A stretch of 64,000 bases of DNA from Stenotrophobium sp050739895. Its GTDB lineage: Bacteria > Pseudomonadota > Gammaproteobacteria > Nevskiales > Nevskiaceae. Positions 9,601 through 17,219 of this stretch are shown here, one piece after another. The DNA is taken from the NCBI GenBank assembly GCA_050739895.1, contig JBOICK010000018.1, positions 1-64,000 of the forward strand. Direction: 5' to 3'. Position 1 is the stretch's first letter, and every line of letters starts with the position of its first letter. Below the pieces are notes generated by a model, which was given only the letters and a program-made list of their open reading frames with translations, was not told the origin of the DNA and ran no database searches. The position numbers and the translations under genes are program-made.

Positions 9601-11157
9601 GGCGCACGCAAAAGCCTGGGAGATCCGCTGCATTCCGAACCGCTGCTGATCACCTACGGCGGTACCGATGCGAATCCGGACATCAGCATTTTCATGGGTG
9701 ACAACCAGGGCTATCTGCATGCCTTCAATGCCAGTACCGGCGCTGAGCAATTCGCGTTTATCCCGCCGGAATTACTGACCAACCTGTATTCCATTTACAG
9801 TGGCAGCGGCAGTTACCTGACCCGGACTTATGGAGTGGACGGGCCGATCACTGCAAGTGTCAGTGGTGCATCCGTCTCTCTGTACGCCGGCATGCGCCGT
9901 GGCGGCAGCAGCTATTACGCACTGGATGTGAGTGATCGGAGCAAACCGCTGCTCAAGTTTGTGATCAAGGGTGGCAGCGGCGGCTACGCTGAGCTGGGCC
10001 AGACCTGGTCGCGGGCGATCCCGGCGAAAATCCGCATCGGTGGAATGAACAAGAACGTACTGATTTTCTCCGGCGGCTACGATCCCGGCGCCGAAGGCGA
10101 TGCCGACTCGGCGATAACCGCCGGTTCCAGGGGCAGGGCGCTGTTCGTGGCAGATGCTGCGACCGGCGAACTGTTGTGGTGGGCAGGAAACGATGCCCTC
10201 GCCACGCCGGATATCGTGGTGCCGGAAATGAAATACGCCATCCCGGCGTCGCCGCGCCCGGTGGATCTCGACGGTGATGGTCTGGTCGATCGCATTTACT
10301 TGGCGGACACCGGCGGACAGGTATTTCGCGTGGTGCTGGAGAAGGACGGCAGCAAAATTCCCAGCCTGTCTAATGCCAGGGTCCAGCGCATCGCAGCGCT
10401 GGCCGGAACGACGGCCAGGACCGCGCGTCGCTTTTATGCGACGCCCGATATCGCGCTTATTGCAAAGGACACGGTCAAGCCCTATCTGTCGGTATCGGTG
10501 GGTTCCGGGTTTCACGAACACCCGCTGGCGCAGACCAACGAGGATCGCTTTTACATCCTGCACGATCCCGACGTCGACAACGCAAGCACCAGTGATTTTT
10601 TTGTCGATGGCGATGCCGATCTGTATGACGCCACCGCCAATCTGGCGGGTTCCGCCGATGCGGTCAAAGCCAGGAAGGCGCACGTCGATATCAAGGCGAA
10701 GAAAGGGCTCTATATCACTCTCGGAGGCGGCACTACGATCACTGGAGAGAAAGTGATGTCGGAGGCGACGACATTCGACAACCAGGTGCTGTTCGCCACC
10801 TATCAGCCAGGCGTTTCAGCCGGCAACGCCTGTTCGGCGGCCACCGGCCTGTCGCGGCTGTACCAGATCAGGGTGAGCGACGCCACGCCAACCCAGCCGT
10901 TCAGCCAGCCCACACCTGACGACGGCCTGCTGACCGCTGAGGATCGAGCGCGTGCACTCAAGCAGGGCGGTCTGCCGCCCAATCCCGTCATCCTGTTTCC
11001 GTCGATCAGCAGCACGGTTGCCGCCGACGGCAGCAACAAGGTCTGCATCGGCTCCGCCTGCCTGCCGGATCAGGCGCTGATCTGCGTCGGGGCTGAATGC
11101 TTCCAGCCGGGACTCAAGATCAAAACCACCAAGACTTTCTGGCGGCATGTCGAGTAA
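6685..11157 (+). CDS. pilY1: PilY1-type pilus tip protein with vWA domain split by two DNRLRE-like beta domains
   Basis: 1490 residues. Start at 6685 follows AGGAGG. Signal peptide to about residue 33, then PNIMFIIDTSGSM, a von Willebrand A strand with a complete DxSxS MIDAS (Asp61). The vWA fold is interrupted at about residue 120 by two similar beta-domains, ~125-320 and ~359-525. Each has the pattern of ribbon domains related to DNRLRE (GIRFDNVQIPQGVKLTSASI; GLRFANLNIPKGATILSAEI). The vWA resumes near 530 (LANGFIAQGGTPTMGVLYEA; NLILLSDGLPN). From about residue 805 comes the PilY1 propeller with DPLHSEPLLITYGG and a calcium loop DLDGDGLVD near 1193. Family role: calcium-dependent control of pilus extension and surface adhesion or mechanosensing. 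Last but one gene of the plus-strand pilus operon. Confidence 0.88.
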   Translation: MATEKMRRRFVTLCVGALLVLAGGLSVPDAVRADDIEAFFPPQQVDPNLKPVHPNIMFIIDTSGSMTEKDGDAQTRLQRVQTAFSSIISGMNQNVNVGLMRYSSLLGGPITFPVAPIDAYVDEIDVNGAGDRTMQVRILDGVSEAQELGTGGVTLAPGTLTINGSTITTVGRHAGIRFDNVQIPQGVKLTSASILFHSDTGGGTAPTINLYVENATNSLPYTTASGNVSSRSYGSAIALTDISTTKGADFSSGDLSSQLNAIIGSPDWCGGNALGFRVTASGGDSSTGNYRAIIGSSQNSGTSDRQDGALSAVLSLSFSPADPKLVSGCNKARFGNQIATNNDDSAETADTAKSNQPACKVLYLNVTPSSPVSGCGTKNKATKVGLRFANLNIPKGATILSAEIDFTSYATDTSTPTLLIQVENAANPASYSATGANTIGNRMATSGTASASVNWPTTAWSSSSSIYTTPDLKALVQAVVNRSDWSNTSNALSFFITPAGGSGQHAAYSHDGGASSAPRLRIQIEGPAGRLTVRQYLQELANGFIAQGGTPTMGVLYEAARYFRGEEAFYGRTRSFGYAYKAGTKVNYPGSTGSAIQIDGSTDYAKTSRLSHRAAFDYSKGVPVLSNPASCDDSTPGVAACDGQAWTGTTVYKSPIADGCQSNNLILLSDGLPNVTTSSSPTTSTNTAVSSSAALIKALPGFSGSCEVPKDASGVTQTEWQCGNELTSYLFNKDQSSVFTGAQNIRTYTIAFGPSVAAGGSDAAGAEFLKNLASNGGGKSFTANSVQEVVSAFSSIVGSILDINTTFVAPAVTVNNFNQLTHRNELYFAVFQPSTEAVWPGNLKRYRLFQTSSDDGPQVYDASTPPMRAVDPATGFFREGSRSFWSASADGDSVQNGGAASVLTTTRKIYTYAGSDAPANVELTAAAQALNESNNAITAAMLGMPSGATSADRTRLLQWARGIDVLNPNNPTGARKSLGDPLHSEPLLITYGGTDANPDISIFMGDNQGYLHAFNASTGAEQFAFIPPELLTNLYSIYSGSGSYLTRTYGVDGPITASVSGASVSLYAGMRRGGSSYYALDVSDRSKPLLKFVIKGGSGGYAELGQTWSRAIPAKIRIGGMNKNVLIFSGGYDPGAEGDADSAITAGSRGRALFVADAATGELLWWAGNDALATPDIVVPEMKYAIPASPRPVDLDGDGLVDRIYLADTGGQVFRVVLEKDGSKIPSLSNARVQRIAALAGTTARTARRFYATPDIALIAKDTVKPYLSVSVGSGFHEHPLAQTNEDRFYILHDPDVDNASTSDFFVDGDADLYDATANLAGSADAVKARKAHVDIKAKKGLYITLGGGTTITGEKVMSEATTFDNQVLFATYQPGVSAGNACSAATGLSRLYQIRVSDATPTQPFSQPTPDDGLLTAEDRARALKQGGLPPNPVILFPSISSTVAADGSNKVCIGSACLPDQALICVGAECFQPGLKIKTTKTFWRHVE

Positions 11158-11186
11158 CGGACCCTGGCGCCGGCAAGGATGAAATC

Positions 11187-11654
11187 ATGGATCGGCAACG
11201 ACCACGCAAGACACAAACGGGATTTACGCTGATCGAGCTGATGGTCGCCGTGGTCGTCGCCGGCATCCTCGCGTCCATCGCCATCCCGTCGTACCGGGAG
11301 AGCGTGGCTCGTGCGAACCGCGCACAGGCGCAAGCGGCGCTGTTGGGGCTGGCACAGGCGATGGAGCGCTATTTCACGCGCTACAACAGTTATCAGGTCG
11401 CCGATCCGGATTCTGTCAACGATGACGGCACGCCGGCGATCTATCCGGCGAATGTTCCCGGCAGCGGTGCGCCGTTCTACCGGCTCAGCGTCAAGATCTC
11501 GGCCGATGGCAGCGATTACAGCATCCAGGCGGTGCCGGTTAGCGGCGGTGCGCAGGCTGGCGACAAATGCGGCAGCTTCACTTATGACGCCGGCGGCGCG
11601 CAGGGAATCTCAGGTGGCAGAACGGGGATTGCGGTTGATGATTGCTGGAAATAA
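11187..11654 (+). CDS. pilE: PilE-type minor pilin (second cluster)
   Basis: 155 residues from the Met at 11187. Leader RKTQTG|FTLIELMVAVVVAGILASI with Glu+5, then AIPSYRESVARANRAQAQA and MERYFTRYNSY, typical PilE. Cys pair near the end (DKCGSF...DDCWK) makes the D-loop. 29 bp after pilY1 in the same direction, so it closes the plus-strand pilus operon. Confidence 0.85.
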   Translation: MDRQRPRKTQTGFTLIELMVAVVVAGILASIAIPSYRESVARANRAQAQAALLGLAQAMERYFTRYNSYQVADPDSVNDDGTPAIYPANVPGSGAPFYRLSVKISADGSDYSIQAVPVSGGAQAGDKCGSFTYDAGGAQGISGGRTGIAVDDCWK

Positions 11655-11847
11655 GTGCCACTGAACGATGCGTATATTGCCGTGGCCATTCGGTGTTTAA
11701 CCGGACCGCGCGGACAAGCAACCGGGGCGCGAGAATCGCGAGTTGAGCCATGCCACTGAATCCTGCGGAAGATTTCGGCAGCATCATCCAGGCGCATCAC
11801 GGTTGACTGATTTTTTGCCCAGGGCGCTTTCAACAAACATGATGCGA
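11655..11847. other. Intergenic stretch without a supported gene
   Basis: Between pilE and the AT-rich element. A minus-strand frame of 84 codons (11582-11836) overlaps pilE and has no ribosome site or recognisable sequence, so I do not call it. No terminator with a T-run is evident. Confidence 0.5.
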
Positions 11848-11959
11848 GTCCCCGCTGAGTGATTCACTGTTCATGAATATGTTTTAATATATTATATATA
11901 TAATAGTATATAAAACATATTAACACTAACTTGGACACGCATCCGGGGACAGCGGGTGA
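11848..11959 (+). repeat. 112-bp AT-core inverted-end element, copy 1
   Basis: CCGCT begins at 11852 and AGCGGG at 11951, 99 bp apart as in the four other copies. GC-rich ends enclose an A/T core (about 11877-11925). The inner inverted repeat is AATATGTTTTA with TAAAACATATT, but its centre is displaced by about 4 bp compared with other copies, so small compensating indels have occurred. It lies in a convergent gap: pilE ends upstream and a minus-strand small gene ends 19 bp beyond it. Confidence 0.8.
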
Positions 11960-11977
11960 GCGTTGCCGCTCGCGGAT

Positions 11978-12208
11978 TCAAGGCTGCGGGCGGCAGACCG
12001 CACCCGGAATCGGCCTCAGGCCCAGTGCGCGGCGCAGTTGCAACAGGGCATGGCGAATGGATTCCGGCTCGGCGGGGTAGTGCTGCAGCCAGTCCAGCAG
12101 GTCGGTGATCTCCACCGGTTCGCGTTGGGCCAGCGTGCAGGCCTGTGCCAGCGCAGGGGCATCTTCGTCGTCGAGATAACGAGTGAGCAGGGCCTGGATC
12201 TCTGTCAT
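11978..12208 (-). CDS. Small conserved-looking hypothetical protein
   Basis: 76 residues from the Met at 12208, whose ATG overlaps the stop of the MFS gene, so it is probably coupled to it. Acidic, helical sequence (MTEIQALLTRYLDDEDAPAL) with DLLDWLQHYP and a basic C-terminal helix. No domain recognised. An upstream Met at 12268 would overlap the MFS gene by 60 bases and gives a compositionally odd Ala-rich leader, so I prefer 12208. Confidence 0.6.
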   Translation of the reverse strand: MTEIQALLTRYLDDEDAPALAQACTLAQREPVEITDLLDWLQHYPAEPESIRHALLQLRRALGLRPIPGAVCRPQP

Positions 12209-13473
12209 GGGGCCTCGACAGGGTGCGGCGGCAACGGCGCAGGCTCTTCCTGCCGCGCTGCGCGCCACGCCAGCAGCATTGCCACGCCGGTCAGCGTCGC
12301 GGCCAGCAGGAACGGCGCGCCGGGCAGATGAAAGTCATGGCCGGGCGCGATGAAGCCGGCAAAAGTCTGGGTGAACAGCGCAGGCGCGAAGATGCCGGCG
12401 AGTCCCATCAGGCTGAAATTCGCGCCATGCAACTGGCCTTGCTCGTTCTGCGCCACACGCCGCGCCATCAGCGCCTGCAAGCTGGGCCGGAACAATCCGC
12501 TGAGCGCGAATACCGGCATCGCCAGTATCAGCAGCGTGCCATTGGGCGCGAGGCCCATCACGGCATAACCCAATGCACAGAACAGCAGTCCGGCGAGCAG
12601 CGCGCCGCGCTCGCCAAGATGCGCGACCGCGGGTTTCACCAGCGCGGTCTGCACCACGATGCTGCATGCACCGATCAGGGCGAAGGTCATGCCCATCGTG
12701 CTGGCGTCCCAGTGGAATCGGTAGCCGGCGTAAAGCACGAAAGTGCTGGGCAGCACGAAGTGCGCGAACTGGAACAGCAGGTTGACGCCCGCCAGGCTGA
12801 GCAATTCCGGGTGCGAACGCAGCAGCCGCAGCGAGCCGACCGGGTTGGCCCGCACCCAGTCGAAGTGCTTTGCACGACGCTCCGGCGGTAAGGATTCTGG
12901 CAGCACGAACAGGCCGTAGCTGGCGTTGAGCAGGGCGAGCGCTCCGGCAAACCAGAACGGCAGGCGCGGATTGACGTTGCCTAGCACGCCGCCAATCGCG
13001 GGGCCAAGAATGAAGCCGACGCCGAATGCGGCGCCCAGCAGGCCGTAGGCGCGGGCGCGCTTGTCCGGCGGCGTCACGTCGGCGATGTAAGCGGCGGCGG
13101 TGGAGTTGCTGGCCGAGGTGATGCCGGAGATGGCGCGGCCCAGCAGCAGCCAGCCGACCGTAGGCGCCAGTGCCATGAACAGGTAATCCGCGCCCAGGCC
13201 GAAGCACGACAGCAGGATCACCGGGCGCCGGCCAAAGCGGTCCGACAATGTGCCCTGCATCGGCGAGAAGAAGAATTGCATCAGCGCCCAGGTCGCGCCG
13301 AACAGTCCGTAGAACCGCGCCGCGTGCACCGTGTCGCCGTTGAAGAACTGCTCGACCAGTTTCGGCAGTACCGGGATGACGATGCCGAATGCCAGCATGT
13401 CCAGCAGCACGGTGATGAAGATGAAGGCGACCGCGGCGCGGCGCGGTGCGCCGGCGGGAGTGGCGAGGGTCAT
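12205..13473 (-). CDS. MFS transporter of the TetA-like (TCR) type
   Basis: 422 residues with about 12 hydrophobic segments. MFS motif A is present in the first half (GTLSDRFGRRPVIL), as are the TetA-like N-terminus (FIFITVLLDMLAFGIVIPVLP) and motif C region (GVGFILGPAIGGVLG). Known family: proton-coupled drug exporters including tetracycline/H+ antiporters. TetA-like MFS proteins are widespread on chromosomes and the substrate here is unknown; I do not infer resistance. Divergent from the wax ester synthase gene, with 159 bp between them. Confidence 0.8.
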   Translation of the reverse strand: MTLATPAGAPRRAAVAFIFITVLLDMLAFGIVIPVLPKLVEQFFNGDTVHAARFYGLFGATWALMQFFFSPMQGTLSDRFGRRPVILLSCFGLGADYLFMALAPTVGWLLLGRAISGITSASNSTAAAYIADVTPPDKRARAYGLLGAAFGVGFILGPAIGGVLGNVNPRLPFWFAGALALLNASYGLFVLPESLPPERRAKHFDWVRANPVGSLRLLRSHPELLSLAGVNLLFQFAHFVLPSTFVLYAGYRFHWDASTMGMTFALIGACSIVVQTALVKPAVAHLGERGALLAGLLFCALGYAVMGLAPNGTLLILAMPVFALSGLFRPSLQALMARRVAQNEQGQLHGANFSLMGLAGIFAPALFTQTFAGFIAPGHDFHLPGAPFLLAATLTGVAMLLAWRAARQEEPAPLPPHPVEAP

Positions 13474-13632
13474 GCGATGAAAAGCATCTGTATCGGGCAG
13501 GGCGCCAGCTTATCCCAAGGACATCATCCGGGTTTGTGTGCCGCATTCCTTTTTTCCCGCATCTGGCGTTAGGATGAGGCGCAAAACATGCGGTACTGCG
13601 CATGTCATAACAACATACGGCTGGGGAAAACG

Positions 13633-15057
13633 ATGAAACGAATGAACCCTTTGGACGCCTCCTGGTTGTCGGTCGACTCGCACGACACGCCGATGCATGT
13701 CGGCAACCTGCAAATCTTTTCGATGCCCAAGGGCGCACCCGACGATTTCGTCCAGCAGTGGGTGACCCATCTCAAGGCCGAACGCGATTTTGCCGCGCCG
13801 TGGAATCTCAGGCTTGGCAGCCCGGTGCTGGGCCGGCTGCTGCCGGCGTGGCGCACCGACAATGATCTTGATCTTGATTACCACGTGCGCCATTCGGCGT
13901 TGCCGCGGCCGGGGGGTGAGCGCGAACTCGGCGTGCTGATTTCGCGTCTGCACAGCCATCAGCTCGACTTCAAGCGGCCGCTGTGGGAATGCCATGTGAT
14001 CGAGGGGCTGGCCGGCAATCGCTTCGCGCTTTACACCAAGATGCACCACTCGCTGATTGATGGCGTCAGCGGCGTGCGCCTGTTGCAGCGCATCCTGTCA
14101 CCGGATCCGGAGCGCATGGACATGCCGGCGCCGTGGACCGTGCGTCCGGCGAAATCCGACAAGAGCGCGCAGGCCAACCCTGCACCATCCACCGACAAGG
14201 CAATGCAGAGCGTGGCGCAGTCGCTGCGCCAGAAAGCCAGTTCAGCCGGCCAGTTGATCAGTGCGTTGTCGAAGATCGCACGTGGCTCGCCGGCCGGCGA
14301 GCATGGCCTGACCGCGCCGTTCTCCGGCCCGCGCTCGATGCTCAACCGCCGCGTCACCGGCCAGCGCCGCTTCGCCACCCAGCAGTACGACATGGCCAGG
14401 CTCAAGGAACTGGCCAAGGCCGCGGACTGCTCGCTCAACGACATCGTGCTGTATCTGTGTGCTACCGCGCTGCGCCGTTTCATGCAGGAGGCCAACACCT
14501 TGCCGGGCAAACCGCTGACCGCCGGCGTGCCGGTCAACGTGCGGCCCAAGGACGACCAGGGCACCGGCAACGCAATCAGTTTCATCATCGCCAACCTCGC
14601 CACCGACATCGCCGATCCGATGCGCCGGCTGGAGGCGGTGAAGGATTCGATGGAGCGCGCCAAGGAGCATCTGCAAAGCCTGCCGCGCGAGGCGATCATG
14701 CAATACACCGTGTTCCTGATGGCGCCTTACATGCTGCAACTGATCAGCGGGCTCGGCGGACGCATGAAACCGGTGTTCAACGTCACCATCTCCAACGTGC
14801 CGGGACCAAACGAGTTGCTCTACTACAACGGCGCGCGGCTGGAGGCGATGTACCCGGTGTCGCTGATCGCCCACGGCGGCGCGCTCAACATCACCTGCCT
14901 GAGCTACGCCGGCACCCTCAACTTCGGCTACACCGGCTGCCGCGACAGCCTGCCGCACATGCAGCGCCTCGCGGTTTACACCGGCGAAGCGCTGGATGAA
15001 CTGGCGGAGTTGTTCAAGCCCAAGCGCGGCAAGGGCTTGTTCCGCAACGCTGAATGA
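13633..15057 (+). CDS. Wax ester synthase / acyl-CoA:diacylglycerol acyltransferase (WS/DGAT)
   Basis: 474 residues. N-terminal MNPLDASWL and the catalytic KMHHSLIDGVSG (HHxxxDG, His general base) mark the WS/DGAT family. The C-terminal half has NVTISNVPGP and the GGALNITCLSYAG motif. Reaction: transfer of acyl groups from acyl-CoA to fatty alcohols or diacylglycerol, giving wax esters or triacylglycerol at the membrane for storage. I start at 13633 because an earlier Met (13588) adds 15 residues before the conserved MNPLD block. Its stop is 2 bp before AT-core element 2. Confidence 0.88.
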   Translation: MKRMNPLDASWLSVDSHDTPMHVGNLQIFSMPKGAPDDFVQQWVTHLKAERDFAAPWNLRLGSPVLGRLLPAWRTDNDLDLDYHVRHSALPRPGGERELGVLISRLHSHQLDFKRPLWECHVIEGLAGNRFALYTKMHHSLIDGVSGVRLLQRILSPDPERMDMPAPWTVRPAKSDKSAQANPAPSTDKAMQSVAQSLRQKASSAGQLISALSKIARGSPAGEHGLTAPFSGPRSMLNRRVTGQRRFATQQYDMARLKELAKAADCSLNDIVLYLCATALRRFMQEANTLPGKPLTAGVPVNVRPKDDQGTGNAISFIIANLATDIADPMRRLEAVKDSMERAKEHLQSLPREAIMQYTVFLMAPYMLQLISGLGGRMKPVFNVTISNVPGPNELLYYNGARLEAMYPVSLIAHGGALNITCLSYAGTLNFGYTGCRDSLPHMQRLAVYTGEALDELAELFKPKRGKGLFRNAE

Positions 15058-15059
15058 GG

Positions 15060-15171
15060 TCATCCGCTGTGCTTTTGTTGACTGTGCAATATGTTATTAA
15101 ACATAGTATATTTTTAAAAATATTATATATATAATAACAATTCTCCTGGGCAATTCCGGCACAGCGGGTGA
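15060..15171 (+). repeat. 112-bp AT-core inverted-end element, copy 2
   Basis: Left end TCATCCGCTGTGC and right end GCACAGCGGGTGAT are near-perfect inverted repeats. CCGCT at 15064 and AGCGGG at 15163 are 99 bp apart. Core almost entirely A/T. Inner arms TGTTATT (15092) and AATAACA (15133) pair perfectly. Sits two bases after the wax ester synthase stop and before deaD, a tandem gap. Confidence 0.85.
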
Positions 15172-15348
15172 TGCGTGCGCGGTCGCTCAGCGCGGGGCTG
15201 AGGAATTTTCCGGCGCTGCGAGTCATAAGCAGGTAAAATAGGCAGACGATTCCTGTGCCTGTCCATGATGTCGATGGCGCTGCGGTTACGAGCAACCGGC
15301 GATAGCGGAATTCCACGGGTTTGACCATTCACAACGAGTGCTCAACCC
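15172..15348 (+). other. Leader/promoter region of deaD
   Basis: No gene. TAAAAT near 15234 could be a -10 box but I see no convincing -35 at the right distance. The deaD promoter must lie here or in the adjacent AT-core element. Confidence 0.3.
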
Positions 15349-15368
15349 AGCCCGTCGCCGGGCTTTTT
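15349..15368 (+). terminator. Intrinsic terminator/attenuator in the deaD leader
   Basis: AGCCCG and CGGGCT pair across a TCGC loop and are followed by TTTTT. It lies only ~18 bp before the deaD start codon, directly upstream of its GAGGT ribosome site, and ~290 bp after the previous gene. Position suggests attenuation of deaD rather than simple termination of the upstream message (inference). Confidence 0.6.
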
Positions 15369-15386
15369 CACGCACGAGGTATTCCC

Positions 15387-17216
15387 ATGTCGTCCGATTC
15401 CGTAGAGCCTGTTCAGGCTGACGTTCTCCATTTCCGCGATCTTGCCCTGAGCGAGCCGGTACTCCAGGCGCTGCTCGATGTGGGCTACGAGTCGCCGTCG
15501 CCGATCCAGGCCGAGACCATTCCGCACTTGTTGGCAGGCAAGGATGTGCTCGGCCAGGCGCAGACCGGCACCGGCAAGACTGCGGCTTTCGCGCTGCCGA
15601 TCCTGTCGAAAATCAAGCTGAACCAGAGTGCGCCGCAGGCGCTGGTGCTGGCGCCGACGCGTGAACTGGCGATCCAGGTTGCCGAGGCGTTCCAGAAATA
15701 CGCTGCGCACATCCGCGGTTTTCATGTGCTGCCGATCTACGGCGGACAGAGCTATGAGCCGCAGCTCAAGGCGCTCAAGCGCGGTGTGCACGTGGTGGTC
15801 GGCACGCCGGGCCGGGTGATGGATCACATGAAGCGCGGCACGCTCAAGCTGAACGGACTGACCTGCCTGGTGCTGGACGAAGCCGATGAAATGCTGCGCA
15901 TGGGCTTCATCGACGATGTCGAATTCATCCTGCAGCAGACGCCACCGCAGCGGCAGGTGGCGTTGTTCTCCGCGACCATGCCTTCGGAAATCCGCCGCAT
16001 CGCGCAGACGCATCTGAAGTCGCCGGCCGAAATCACCATCAAGAGCAAGACCACGACTGCGACCAATATCCGCCAGCGTTACCTGATTGCCGGCGGCATG
16101 ACGCAGAAGCTCGACGCGCTGACGCGCATCCTCGAAGCCGAGACGTTCGAGGGCATGCTGATTTTCGCGCGCACCAAGGCCGCGACCGCGGAACTGGCCG
16201 AGAAGCTCGAAGCGCGTGGCTATGCTGCCGCCGCGCTCAACGGCGATATCGTGCAGGCGCAGCGCGAGCGCACCGTCAACCGGCTCAAGAGCGGTCAGCT
16301 CGATATCGTCGTCGCCACCGACGTCGCCGCGCGCGGGCTGGATGTCGAGCGCATCAGCCATGTCGTCAACTTCGACGTGCCGACCGATACCGAATCCTAT
16401 GTCCATCGCATCGGCCGCACCGGTCGCGCCGGCCGCAGCGGTGAGGCAATCCTGTTCATCGCACCGCGCGAGCGCCACCTGCTCAAGACCATCGAGCGCG
16501 CGACGCGCCAGGCGATTACCGAGATGGGCCTGCCCAGCGTGCAGACCATCAACGATCATCGTATCCAGCGCTTCAAGCAGCGTATTGCCGAGGCACTGGG
16601 CGGAACACACGATCTGGCGCCTTACCGGCGACTGGTTGCCGATTTTGCAAAAGAGCAGTCTGTCGCTGAAGCGGATGTTGCAGCAGCGCTGGCCTGTATG
16701 CTGCAAGGCGATACGCCATTGCTGCGCGAACCCGAACCGGGCAGCCGTCGCAGCGAAATGGCGCGCGGCCCGGCCCATGTTGAATCAGCCCCGCCGCGCC
16801 CGCGCGAGCATCACCCGCGGCCGGAGAGCGCCGAGTCGCGCCGCGAGTCGCGAGCCGCCGCGCGTCCGTCATCAACACTCGAAGATGAACAGCCGCGTCC
16901 GCGCAAACCTGCGAAAGAGCGGGATGAACCGCTGGAGACTTACCGCATTGAAGTCGGCAGCGCGCATGGCGTGAAGCCGGCCAACATCGTCGGCGCCATC
17001 GCCAATGAGGCCGGCCTCGACAGCCAGTACATCGGCCGCGTGGATATCCACGAGGAGCACAGTTTTGTGGACTTGCCCTCCGGCATGCCCAAGGACATCT
17101 ACAAGGATCTGCAAAAGGTCTGGGTATCGGGCAAACAACTCAGAATCAGCCGGGTGCAGGCGCCGGTCGCAGGTGTATCAGCAGTGAAGCCGATGCGTCC
17201 ACGCAAGCGGCCCTGA
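15387..17216 (+). CDS. deaD: ATP-dependent DEAD-box RNA helicase DeaD/CsdA
   Basis: 609 residues from the Met at 15387 (ribosome site ACGAGGT). Q motif (SPIQAETI), Walker A AQTGTGKT, PTREL, VLDEADEM (DEAD), SAT, and HRIGRTGRAGR. The core (~1-370) is followed by a dimerisation/extension segment, an Arg/Glu/Pro-rich linker (~455-525), and a DbpA-type RNA-binding domain (YRIEVGSAHGVKPANIVGAI). Length and order fit DeaD, which unwinds structured RNA in ribosome assembly and mRNA turnover, above all in the cold. Leader carries a terminator hairpin, suggesting regulated read-through. Confidence 0.93.
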   Translation: MSSDSVEPVQADVLHFRDLALSEPVLQALLDVGYESPSPIQAETIPHLLAGKDVLGQAQTGTGKTAAFALPILSKIKLNQSAPQALVLAPTRELAIQVAEAFQKYAAHIRGFHVLPIYGGQSYEPQLKALKRGVHVVVGTPGRVMDHMKRGTLKLNGLTCLVLDEADEMLRMGFIDDVEFILQQTPPQRQVALFSATMPSEIRRIAQTHLKSPAEITIKSKTTTATNIRQRYLIAGGMTQKLDALTRILEAETFEGMLIFARTKAATAELAEKLEARGYAAAALNGDIVQAQRERTVNRLKSGQLDIVVATDVAARGLDVERISHVVNFDVPTDTESYVHRIGRTGRAGRSGEAILFIAPRERHLLKTIERATRQAITEMGLPSVQTINDHRIQRFKQRIAEALGGTHDLAPYRRLVADFAKEQSVAEADVAAALACMLQGDTPLLREPEPGSRRSEMARGPAHVESAPPRPREHHPRPESAESRRESRAAARPSSTLEDEQPRPRKPAKERDEPLETYRIEVGSAHGVKPANIVGAIANEAGLDSQYIGRVDIHEEHSFVDLPSGMPKDIYKDLQKVWVSGKQLRISRVQAPVAGVSAVKPMRPRKRP

Positions 17217-17219
17217 GGA

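Noticed and set aside
11582..11836. Minus-strand 84-codon frame after pilE
   Set aside because: Overlaps pilE by 73 bp, no ribosome site, no recognisable sequence.
12205..13473. Assigning a tetracycline resistance gene
   Set aside because: TetA-like MFS similarity only supports an exporter family; no specific resistance determinant can be claimed.
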